The notes under the pieces were generated by a model. The model was not told the DNA's origin. It was given only the letters and a program-made list of their open reading frames with translations, and searched no databases. Both the position numbers and the translations under genes were made by a program. Positions 33,297 through 41,158 of a stretch of 64,000 nucleotides of DNA are shown here, piece by piece. This DNA comes from Clostridia bacterium (GTDB lineage: Bacteria > Bacillota > Clostridia > Lutisporales > Lutisporaceae). The stretch spans positions 35,572-99,571 of the forward strand of contig DASPIR010000035.1 in the NCBI GenBank assembly GCA_035628995.1, given 5' to 3'. How positions within the stretch are numbered: position 1 is the first letter of the stretch; each line of letters begins with the position of its first letter.

Positions 33297-34553
33297 ATGT
33301 CTCACGTGGTCGGGAAGTCTGCATATAAGAGCTTGGAGGAGAGACTGAACAGGTTTCCCCAGGGAGCACCACCCTCTGAAACTCTATATAAAATCCTAAG
33401 CATGCTGTTTAGTGAAAAAGAGGCGGAGCTTGCAGCGCAACTGCCTATAAAGCCCTTTACAGCGAAAGCTGCCGCAGCAATATGGAAAATCAATGAGGTT
33501 CAGGCCCAGCTGATTCTGGAAGAGCTGGCCAGTAGGGCTATACTTCTTGATACTGAACATGAGGGAGTTCTGAAGTATGTGCTTCCCCCACCCATGGCAG
33601 GCTTTATAGAATTTTCGCTGATGAGGACCAGAGGTGACATAGACCAGAAGCTTTTAGGCGAACTATACTATCAGTATTTGAACGTGGAAGAGGATTTCAT
33701 AAAGGAACTGTTTTTTGGTACCGAAACCAAGCTCGGAAGAGTTTTTGTACTAGAGGAAGTGCTTTCAAGGGATAATGAAGTTAACATATTGGATTTTGAA
33801 AGAGCCAGTCATATAATCAATAGCGCCTCTCACATTGGCATAAGCACTTGCTACTGCCGTCACAAAATGCAGCATGTAGGACGGGCATGTGACGCGCCTA
33901 TGGAGATATGCATGACCTTCGATAATACGGCAGCTTCACTGATTAAGCATAATCATGCAAGAAAGGTTGATGCGGTTGAATGCATGGAGCTTTTGCACCA
34001 AGCCTATGAAAGCAAGCTTGTGCAATGCGGCGAAAATGTAAGAAGTGGCGTTACCTTCATATGCAATTGCTGCGGCTGCTGCTGCGAGGCGATGGTAGCA
34101 GCACGCAAGTTCGGCATGCTTCATCCGGTCCAGACCACAGGCTTTATACCCAGCGTAAGCGGAGACAAATGCATCGAGTGCGGCAAATGCATCAAAGCCT
34201 GCCCTATCGGGGTAATTGAAGCTGATGCTGCAAATAGCAAAGTCAGTATAAACAAAGAGGTGTGCCTGGGCTGTGGTATATGTGCGAGGTCTTGCCCAAG
34301 AAGTGCTATTGAATTGGAAAGACGCACAGAAAAAATTATCACACCTGTCAACTCCGTGCATAGAATAGTCCTAATGGCTATTGAAAAAGGCACGCTTCAA
34401 AACCTGATTTTTGACAACCACGCATTTGCAAGTCATAGAGCCATGGCTGCAATATTGTCTGCGATACTGAAGCTTCCGCCTTTAAAGCAGGTCATGGCAA
34501 GCAGGCAAATGAAGTCTGTGTACCTTGATAGATTGATAAGCAAATTAAGTTAA
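33297..34553 (+). CDS. 4Fe-4S ferredoxin-type protein
   Basis: This 418-residue protein has an N-terminal helical region resembling a winged helix (about 1-100), a Cys-rich middle (CYCRHKMQHVGRACDAP, CMTFDN, CNCCGCCC), and a C-terminal 2[4Fe-4S] ferredoxin domain (CIECGKCIKACP and CLGCGICARSCP). It resembles a group of clostridial 4Fe-4S proteins of unassigned role. It may relay electrons or sense redox state. ATG 33297 follows GGGGTGAT. A UxxC glutaredoxin-like selenoprotein gene starts 20 bp downstream, so the two are likely one redox operon. Confidence 0.78.
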   Translation: MSHVVGKSAYKSLEERLNRFPQGAPPSETLYKILSMLFSEKEAELAAQLPIKPFTAKAAAAIWKINEVQAQLILEELASRAILLDTEHEGVLKYVLPPPMAGFIEFSLMRTRGDIDQKLLGELYYQYLNVEEDFIKELFFGTETKLGRVFVLEEVLSRDNEVNILDFERASHIINSASHIGISTCYCRHKMQHVGRACDAPMEICMTFDNTAASLIKHNHARKVDAVECMELLHQAYESKLVQCGENVRSGVTFICNCCGCCCEAMVAARKFGMLHPVQTTGFIPSVSGDKCIECGKCIKACPIGVIEADAANSKVSINKEVCLGCGICARSCPRSAIELERRTEKIITPVNSVHRIVLMAIEKGTLQNLIFDNHAFASHRAMAAILSAILKLPPLKQVMASRQMKSVYLDRLISKLS

Positions 34554-34573
34554 TTATATATAGGAGGGCTTTT

Positions 34574-34837
34574 ATGAAAAGAATTAGTGTGTTTGGGAGC
34601 AAACATTGACCGGACTGTGAACCTTTGAAAGAGTTTCTTTCAAATAATGGCGTTAACTTTGAATATATTGATATTACAGATAGTATGAGGGACCTGAAGA
34701 TATATCTCAAGCTGCGGGATAGCAGATCTGAATTTGATGAAATAAAAAAGAGTGGCAGGGTAGGTATACCGTTTATAATGATTAATTATGGTGAAAAGTT
34801 TATATTTGATCAGCCTGAGTTGGATGAACTGAAATAA
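34574..34837 (+). CDS. Glutaredoxin-like selenoprotein (UxxC)
   Basis: ATG 34574 (site AGGAGGGC) starts an 87-codon frame with TGA at 34607-34609 as codon 12. Read as selenocysteine this gives KRISVFGSKHUPDCEPLKEF, where U-P-D-C replaces the CxxC of glutaredoxins. VGIPFIMINYGEKF near residue 70 supplies the cis-Pro loop. A bacterial SECIS is visible: TTTGAAAGA (34624-34632), loop GTT, TCTTTCAAA (34636-34644), with the loop beginning 24 nt after TGA and a G first in it. Ordinary gene callers would start after the TGA. It is probably a thiol-disulfide oxidoreductase; the partner may be the upstream ferredoxin-type protein. Confidence 0.9.
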
Positions 34838-34840
34838 TAA

Positions 34841-34876
34841 TTCGCGGTAAACTTACTTGTTTGCCGCGAATTATTT
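34841..34876 (+). terminator. Terminator after the glutaredoxin-like selenoprotein
   Basis: TTCGCGGTAAAC (34841-34852) pairs with GTTTGCCGCGAA (34859-34870), followed by TTATTTTT. Confidence 0.88.
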
Positions 34877-34901
34877 TTATGTGTATGCAGAAAATAACTA
34901 C

Positions 34902-35315
34902 ATGAAAATAAGATTTTTTATATATGGACTGACTGGATGGGTAGCAGAGACGTTATTTACGGGATTCGGCTCCCTGCTTAGGGGGGACTTGACTATGCGA
35001 GCTTGGACCTATATATGGATGTTCCCTATATATGGTCTTATGGTTCTGCTCGAGCCGGTACACAACCGAATAAGGAATTTACCGGTTGTACTTAGGGGAG
35101 GTGTTTACACCATTCTTATATTTGGGATAGAATACACAACCGGTTGGATGCTTAGAGGGCTTATAGGGAGATGCCCGTGGAATTATGGCATGGGGCCGTA
35201 TACGATTGATGGGTTAATAAACCTTTCTTTTATTCCGTTCTGGTTTTTGGGAGGGCTTTTATTTGAAAGGCTTCATGACTTTTTGACAAGAAAAAAAATA
35301 CGATATTCGGACTGA
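34902..35315 (+). CDS. CmpB-like putative ABC transporter membrane protein
   Basis: This 137-residue protein has about four membrane segments and the conserved-looking GWVAETLFTGFGSL and CPWNYG motifs of the 'putative ABC-transporter type IV' (CmpB-like) family. The frame begins at 34857 within the preceding terminator, so ATG 34902 is taken as the start, although its ribosome site is weak. No ATPase or substrate-binding partner is adjacent. Whether it really transports anything is unknown. Confidence 0.68.
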   Translation: MKIRFFIYGLTGWVAETLFTGFGSLLRGDLTMRAWTYIWMFPIYGLMVLLEPVHNRIRNLPVVLRGGVYTILIFGIEYTTGWMLRGLIGRCPWNYGMGPYTIDGLINLSFIPFWFLGGLLFERLHDFLTRKKIRYSD

Positions 35316-35323
35316 GTGCAAAA

Positions 35324-35358
35324 ATATGATGGAAGAGTATATCCATCATATTTTTTTA
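35324..35358 (+). terminator. Terminator after the CmpB-like gene
   Basis: ATATGATGGA (35324-35333) pairs with TCCATCATAT (35342-35351), followed by TTTTTTAT. Confidence 0.88.
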
Positions 35359-35512
35359 TTATCCATTATTCGCTGGTATAAGCATATATATGACTTATAC
35401 ACCTTGCGGTTTAAGTCGAAAAATTATCCTTAGACCTTTATAGAATTAAGGATTGGCATGTAATAAAATATAGGTAATACCTAAATAAATACATATAAGG
35501 GGGTATATAACA

Positions 35513-38500
35513 GTGAGCCAAAAAATCAGAAAGCAAATCTGCATGTTTATGGTGTTTGTGTTCCTATTGGCATCCTTTCTTTACGCACCTCTAAACATTG
35601 CACAGGCTGAGGGGGAAGTAATAACAGTTGCAGAAGCCATTGCAAACAATTCGGGTACAGCAACGGTGGAGGGCTATATTGTAGCCCATACGTCAGGAAG
35701 CAAGAGCTTTGATTTCACAGCACCCTTTGCCAATGACTACAATGTTGCTTTGGCAGATTCTTCGACAGAGGATGATACTGCAAAACTTTTATCAGTTCAA
35801 CTAACAACAGCATTTAGAGCAGAGTTTGGATTATTGAGCAATCCCGGAAATATCGGGAAAAAGATTCTTGTCACCGGAGATTTACTGGCGTATAATTCCG
35901 TGCCGGGACTCAAAAATCCAACTGCAATGGAATTTGTCGGAGACGTTGAACCTCCAGAAGATCCGGAACAGGTTTCGATTGTCGATGCAAAAGCCATGGT
36001 TGGGCAGACTGTTATAGTAAAAGGGGTAGTGACTGCAGATAATTCAGCAATCGGAGGAGGGAAGCTTTCCACTTACATACAGGATGAGACCGCAGGTATT
36101 AATGTTTTTGCATATGACCCTTCTGGTTACCCTGACCTTCTAGAGGGAGACCTGATCCGTGTCACGGGTGAAATCCAGGAATACAAGGAGCTAACCGAGA
36201 TAGTTCCTGAGATAGACGGAATAGAAGTGCTTCAAACTGGTCAACCGCTCCCGGAAGTAAGCCAAATCACCATTGCAGACCTGAATGATGCCGCTTTGGC
36301 AGAGCCCCTGGAAGGCCAGCTGGTGAAAGTGTCGGGATACATTGAAGAAGTACCGGCAGCTCCAGCGGGAGGCGGCTACAACATTTCCATAATAGATGAA
36401 GCTTTTAATGGAACGACGCTTCGAGTTATGGAAGGCTCACTTGATGTAAGCAATATTCAACTGAATGATTGGTATGAAATTATTGGGATTCTAAGCCAGT
36501 ATAATACCTATCAATTGATCCCAAGAAAAGCTGATGACCTTGTGCCCTCAAATCCCCAACCGGAGGATCCGTCTGCTTCAGGGGAATATAACTCAGCAAT
36601 TGCCAGTATAGTGGATGGTGATACTCTTCATCTGACAACACCGGTGCTTGGTATAACTAAGGTAAGGTTCGTAAATGTGGATGCACCGGAGACATACGAT
36701 TATCCTCTGGCAACGGATGCTGACATAAGTCAGAAGGAACATGGTGAAGCAGCAAAGGCATATCTAAATACGCTTTTAGAAGCCGGAGATGAAGTAATAA
36801 TAAAGGTTGGAGAAGAAGCCACAGATGACTATGGGCGTCTATTAGCCCAAGTAATAAGAAAATCCGATGGCTTGAATATAAACCTTGAAATGGTGGAAGA
36901 AGGCTATGCATCAAGCTATTTCATATGGCCTATAGGCGATGATTATGAAGTATATTCGCAGGCTGCCAAGACTGCCTATGATGCAAGACTGGGAATTTGG
37001 AATGAGACAAATCCTCTCTTGGAGCTGCCTTTCGTATTCAGGGCAAGGGAGCAGGGAAAGGGCCTGTTGAGGTATGTGGGCAATTATTATACCGGGAAGT
37101 ATGTAGTCCCAGAGGAGTGGGCAAAGATACCTGTCGAGGCAAGAGTATTCTTCGTATCTGCTGAAGAAGCAGAGGCGAATGGGTATGCACCAATGGGAGA
37201 TGAGGTGCAGGAAAATATCAAGGTTCAAATCTTGGGAGCAAATGACCTGCACGGTAAGATAGATGTTACATCAACGGTAACAGTTCGTCCGGGCGTAAGC
37301 TTCGGAAGAGCGGATTATCTTGCAGCTTACCTGCGGCAGAGAGAAGCTGACAATCCCAATACCTTTATCATCCACTCCGGCGATATGATAGGCGGAAGCT
37401 CTCCTGTATCGGCACTGCTGCAGGATGAACCCACAGTGGAAATAATGGAGTCTATTGGATTTGATGTAGGAACAATAGGTAATCACGAGCTGGATGAAGG
37501 TATAGATGAGCTGCTGCGAATAGTTAATGGTGGGGAACATGAGAATGGAACTGACGACTATGATGGAATGAATTTCCCGTTAATTGCGGCTAATATTGAG
37601 TATAAAGACAGTGGCGAGCTGGTTTTTGAACCCTATGAAATAAAAGAAGTGGACGGAGTAAAGATAGGCTTCATAGGAGTTGCCACAACCGCCACTCCAG
37701 CGAATGTAATGCCCGAGGGCATAGCAAACCTGGTCTTCACCGATGAGGCAGATGCTATTGATAAATATGTATCTGAGCTTCAAGCCCAGGGAATAGAAGC
37801 AATTATAGTGATTGCACATGTTTCCGGTGAACAGGATGGGGATTCGGTCAAGGGGGTAATTTCTGGAATTGCGAATAGTATAAGTGATGCAGTTGATGTC
37901 GTTTATTCAGGCCACAGCCATACGAGAGTGGACGGTTTGGTGGACAGCAAGCTCATAGTTCAGGCATGGGAATATGGCAATGCATTTGCAGACATCGATC
38001 TGGAAATAGACCCGGTTACAAAGGATGTAGTGAGTAAATCCGCAGAGATTGTTGAAGTAATACAGGGGCAGATAGAGCCTGACAATGAAGTTGCTGCTAT
38101 TCTCGAAAAATATGAACAGGAAGTAGCGTCAAAAGTAAATGCAGAAGTAGCAACATCGGATTTTCCTATGCTGAAGGGATACCCTACAAAGGGAGTAATA
38201 GGTGACATGGCACTTGGAAATTTCATAGCAGATGGGATGAAATATGTCATGAATGCTGATTTTGCACTTATGAATGGCGGGGGCGTTCGAGATAATATTG
38301 ATGCCGGACCTGTCACATGGGGAGAATTGTTTAATGTCCAGCCCTTTGGAAATACTCTGGTGAAAGTAGACGTGACGGGACAGCAGCTTGAGGAAATATT
38401 AAATGCTATGATTAGTCCCAGCTACGGTCCCGATTCCTTTATTGGAGGCGCCCGATATACCTGGAGTACAGCAACAAACAAGATAGTTAATTTGTATGAT

Positions 38501-39478
38501 GAAGACGGGAAAAAGCTTGATCCAGATACAACATACTCATTGGTAGTAAACAATTACATGTATACTCAGACAACAAATAAATACAAGCTGATAAAGATAT
38601 ATGGACAGAATTTTGAGCAAGGTCCTGAAGATATTACTGCCACTGTTGAATTTGCGAAGAGTTTTACTGACCCTATTCGCTATGAAGCGGATGGAAGAAT
38701 GAGCACAGATTTAACAGCGCCTGTTACAACCTATATAGTGCCAGAAGGAGCAGTTGGAGAGGGCATATATAACAATCAGAATGTCAGGATCTCCTTTGCT
38801 GCTGCGGATACAGGCATTGGTGTTAAGAACATATTGTATCGGCAAAATGGCGGTGAATGGGCTGAAGGCATAGAAGCTGTTGTTGCTGCTGAGGGAAGAA
38901 ACGTATTGGAGTTTAAATCAATAGATAAGGTATATAACGAGGAGGCAACACAGGCTGTTATAGTTAATATTGACAAGACTGCTCCAATCATTGCAGCACC
39001 GGATAGAATTGAGATTTATCATTATGAAGCACTGGAGACAAGGATTGAAGCTGCTGATTCTTTTAGCGGACTGCAGAAACTAACAGTAACCCTTGATGGA
39101 GATCCTGTCAGTGCGGAAATAACTGCAGCACCACTGACTCTTGCTCTTGGAAGCCACAGAATTGATGTGACCGCAATAGACAGGGCAGGTAATGCGGCAA
39201 TTAAAACAATTACAGTGGAAGTAATTACGGATACCAATCACCTGGATGAGCTTCTGAACAAAGGCTTGGAGCTAAAGCTCATCAGTGACAATGGAATATA
39301 CAACGGACTGATGGCAAAGGTGGAAGCTGCTCAAGGAGCGGCAGATGACAAAACAAGGTCGAATATTCTGAATGCCCTGCTTAACCAGGTCAAGGCACAG
39401 TCAGGTATAAAGATTGAAAAAGGTTTTGCGGACTTGCTGATTGGCGATATTTCCAGTATTCGAAACAGCTTAAAATAG
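35513..39478 (+). CDS. Exported multidomain nuclease/5'-nucleotidase (YhcR-like)
   Basis: This 1321-residue secreted protein resembles Bacillus YhcR. The order is: signal peptide (~1-32); three OB-fold segments (~35-350); a thermonuclease-like domain (~360-505, with IVDGDTLHL, DAPET and DDYGRLLAQV); a calcineurin-like metallophosphatase (~573-815, with NDLHGKI, HSGDMIGG, GNHELDEG, GHSHTR); the 5'-nucleotidase C-terminal domain (~850-1070, LMNGGGVRDN); Ig-like repeats (~1080-1240); and a helical C-terminal module. It would cut extracellular nucleic acid and dephosphorylate the nucleotides. GTG 35513 follows AAGGGGGTA. There is no sortase motif at the end. A terminator follows. Confidence 0.92.
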   Translation: MSQKIRKQICMFMVFVFLLASFLYAPLNIAQAEGEVITVAEAIANNSGTATVEGYIVAHTSGSKSFDFTAPFANDYNVALADSSTEDDTAKLLSVQLTTAFRAEFGLLSNPGNIGKKILVTGDLLAYNSVPGLKNPTAMEFVGDVEPPEDPEQVSIVDAKAMVGQTVIVKGVVTADNSAIGGGKLSTYIQDETAGINVFAYDPSGYPDLLEGDLIRVTGEIQEYKELTEIVPEIDGIEVLQTGQPLPEVSQITIADLNDAALAEPLEGQLVKVSGYIEEVPAAPAGGGYNISIIDEAFNGTTLRVMEGSLDVSNIQLNDWYEIIGILSQYNTYQLIPRKADDLVPSNPQPEDPSASGEYNSAIASIVDGDTLHLTTPVLGITKVRFVNVDAPETYDYPLATDADISQKEHGEAAKAYLNTLLEAGDEVIIKVGEEATDDYGRLLAQVIRKSDGLNINLEMVEEGYASSYFIWPIGDDYEVYSQAAKTAYDARLGIWNETNPLLELPFVFRAREQGKGLLRYVGNYYTGKYVVPEEWAKIPVEARVFFVSAEEAEANGYAPMGDEVQENIKVQILGANDLHGKIDVTSTVTVRPGVSFGRADYLAAYLRQREADNPNTFIIHSGDMIGGSSPVSALLQDEPTVEIMESIGFDVGTIGNHELDEGIDELLRIVNGGEHENGTDDYDGMNFPLIAANIEYKDSGELVFEPYEIKEVDGVKIGFIGVATTATPANVMPEGIANLVFTDEADAIDKYVSELQAQGIEAIIVIAHVSGEQDGDSVKGVISGIANSISDAVDVVYSGHSHTRVDGLVDSKLIVQAWEYGNAFADIDLEIDPVTKDVVSKSAEIVEVIQGQIEPDNEVAAILEKYEQEVASKVNAEVATSDFPMLKGYPTKGVIGDMALGNFIADGMKYVMNADFALMNGGGVRDNIDAGPVTWGELFNVQPFGNTLVKVDVTGQQLEEILNAMISPSYGPDSFIGGARYTWSTATNKIVNLYDEDGKKLDPDTTYSLVVNNYMYTQTTNKYKLIKIYGQNFEQGPEDITATVEFAKSFTDPIRYEADGRMSTDLTAPVTTYIVPEGAVGEGIYNNQNVRISFAAADTGIGVKNILYRQNGGEWAEGIEAVVAAEGRNVLEFKSIDKVYNEEATQAVIVNIDKTAPIIAAPDRIEIYHYEALETRIEAADSFSGLQKLTVTLDGDPVSAEITAAPLTLALGSHRIDVTAIDRAGNAAIKTITVEVITDTNHLDELLNKGLELKLISDNGIYNGLMAKVEAAQGAADDKTRSNILNALLNQVKAQSGIKIEKGFADLLIGDISSIRNSLK

Positions 39479-39484
39479 CAGTAA

Positions 39485-39516
39485 AAAGGAGTAGATGATA
39501 ATTCATCTACTCCTTT
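39485..39516. terminator. Terminator after the YhcR-like gene
   Basis: AAAGGAGTAGATGA (39485-39498), loop TAAT, TCATCTACTCCTTT (39503-39516). An A/T-rich tail on each side makes it bidirectional with the convergent ggt gene. Confidence 0.85.
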
Positions 39517-39532
39517 GATATTATTTTAAAAA

Positions 39533-41140
39533 TCACCAGACCGCAATTGCACCATCGGCCCGAGGCTCAGTGCCGCCGACCATTACGCCCTGCCCATCGC
39601 GCCAGATTATTTGACCTCTTCCGAAACTTTCAGAATCAGAAATTACTCTTACATTATGTCCTTTATTTATCAAGCCCTCTATTGCCTCAGGTGAAAAACC
39701 CTGCTCCACGTCTATGCTCTTTTCGTTAATCCACTGCCATCTAGGTGCATCCAAACAATCCTGAGGGTTCATATGAAAGTCTACAGTGTTCATTATTACT
39801 TGGACATGACCTTGAGGCTGCATAAAGCCACCCATTACCCCAAAAGGACCTATTGGGTTGTTTCCTTTGGTAAGGAACCCGGGGATTATTGTATGATAAG
39901 GCTTCTTGCCCGGGGCAAAGCAGTTTTCATGGGAAGGATCCGCCGAAAAATTACAGCCCCTGTTGTGCAGGCTTATGCCCGTTCCCGGTATTACAATACC
40001 TGAACCGAAGCCCATATAATTGCTTTGGATAAATGAGACCATATTGCCTTCTTCATCTGCCGCAGCCAAATATACGGTGCCGCTTTTTGCGGGCTGCCCC
40101 GGCATAGGCATTACCGCTTCATTGCCAATGCATTCTCTTCTTGCGGCAGCAAAATCATCTGAAAGCAGCTGGTTAACTGATACCCTCATATTCCTGCGGT
40201 CAGCAATGTATCTGCATCCATCGGCATATGCAAGCTTCATCGCCTCTAGCTGCCTATGATATGTCTCGATTGAATCCTTTTCTGAAAAATCATAACCCTT
40301 GAGGATATTCAAGGCCATTAAAGCAACAATTCCATGTCCGTTTGGAGGGATTTCCCACACATCATAGCCGCGGTAATTGATACTTACAGGCTCTACCCAC
40401 TCTGGTTCAAAAGTCTGCAAATCAGCTTTTGATATATATCCTCCGCTTTTATTGGCGAAGTCAGTTATTCTCTCAGCCAAGTCCCCTCGATAAAAAGACT
40501 CTGCATTTGTTTCACCAATAGCTTGCAAGGTTCTTCCGTGTGCAGGAGAACCCCATAGCTCGCCTGCCCTGGGTGACCTACCCATGGGTGCGAAGGTTTC
40601 AAACCAAGGCTGGAACATTTCATCTTTTAAAGCTATTTTATACGTCTGATAAGCTTTTCTCCAGGATATTGCAACAGTGGGTGCAACAGGATACCCTTCA
40701 ATAGCATAAGCCACAGCTGGGGTTAAGGTTTTTGCAAGGGAGAGCCTTCCAAAACGAGATGACAGGGCAGCCCATGCAGAAGGGGTGCCTGGTACGGTGA
40801 CGGGTATCCAACCATGCTTGGGTATCCCCCGACTCTCTACTTTATTAATGACATCTTGAGGAATAGAGGCGGGGGAGGGTCCGCTGGCATTCAATCCGTA
40901 GAGTTTTCCCTTTGACCACACCAGAGCAAAAGCATCTCCTCCAATACCATTGGAGGTAGGCTCAACTACTGTCAGGCATGCAGCAGTCGCGACAGCTGCA
41001 TCTATGGCATTGCCGCCTTTTTTTAGTACTTCCAGACCTGCTTGCGCTGCCAGGGGATGAGAGGTAGCAACCATGCCTTTTCTTCCGTATATAATATTCC
41101 TTCTTGAAGGATAGCTGTATTTATGGGCATCAAAATCCAT
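39533..41140 (-). CDS. ggt: Gamma-glutamyltransferase (YwrD-like)
   Basis: This 535-residue Ntn-hydrolase family protein has the autoprocessing/nucleophile region at SGTVYLAAADEEGNMVSF, where the Thr would become the new N-terminus. GGNAIDAAVATAACLTVVEP and SNGIGGDAFAL near the start are family blocks. It lacks a signal peptide, like Bacillus YwrD and unlike the secreted glutathione-degrading Ggt, so it probably acts inside the cell on gamma-glutamyl compounds. Its start lies 18 bp downstream of the GH3 gene stop, so the two may be cotranscribed despite unrelated functions. Confidence 0.88.
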   Translation of the reverse strand: MDFDAHKYSYPSRRNIIYGRKGMVATSHPLAAQAGLEVLKKGGNAIDAAVATAACLTVVEPTSNGIGGDAFALVWSKGKLYGLNASGPSPASIPQDVINKVESRGIPKHGWIPVTVPGTPSAWAALSSRFGRLSLAKTLTPAVAYAIEGYPVAPTVAISWRKAYQTYKIALKDEMFQPWFETFAPMGRSPRAGELWGSPAHGRTLQAIGETNAESFYRGDLAERITDFANKSGGYISKADLQTFEPEWVEPVSINYRGYDVWEIPPNGHGIVALMALNILKGYDFSEKDSIETYHRQLEAMKLAYADGCRYIADRRNMRVSVNQLLSDDFAAARRECIGNEAVMPMPGQPAKSGTVYLAAADEEGNMVSFIQSNYMGFGSGIVIPGTGISLHNRGCNFSADPSHENCFAPGKKPYHTIIPGFLTKGNNPIGPFGVMGGFMQPQGHVQVIMNTVDFHMNPQDCLDAPRWQWINEKSIDVEQGFSPEAIEGLINKGHNVRVISDSESFGRGQIIWRDGQGVMVGGTEPRADGAIAVW

Positions 41141-41158
41141 TTGCTATTCACCTTACCT

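Noticed and set aside
34625..34837. 70-residue gene starting after the TGA
   Set aside because: It has no ribosome site and would lack the first strand and active site of the glutaredoxin fold; the TGA-inclusive frame from 34574 with a SECIS hairpin explains the sequence.
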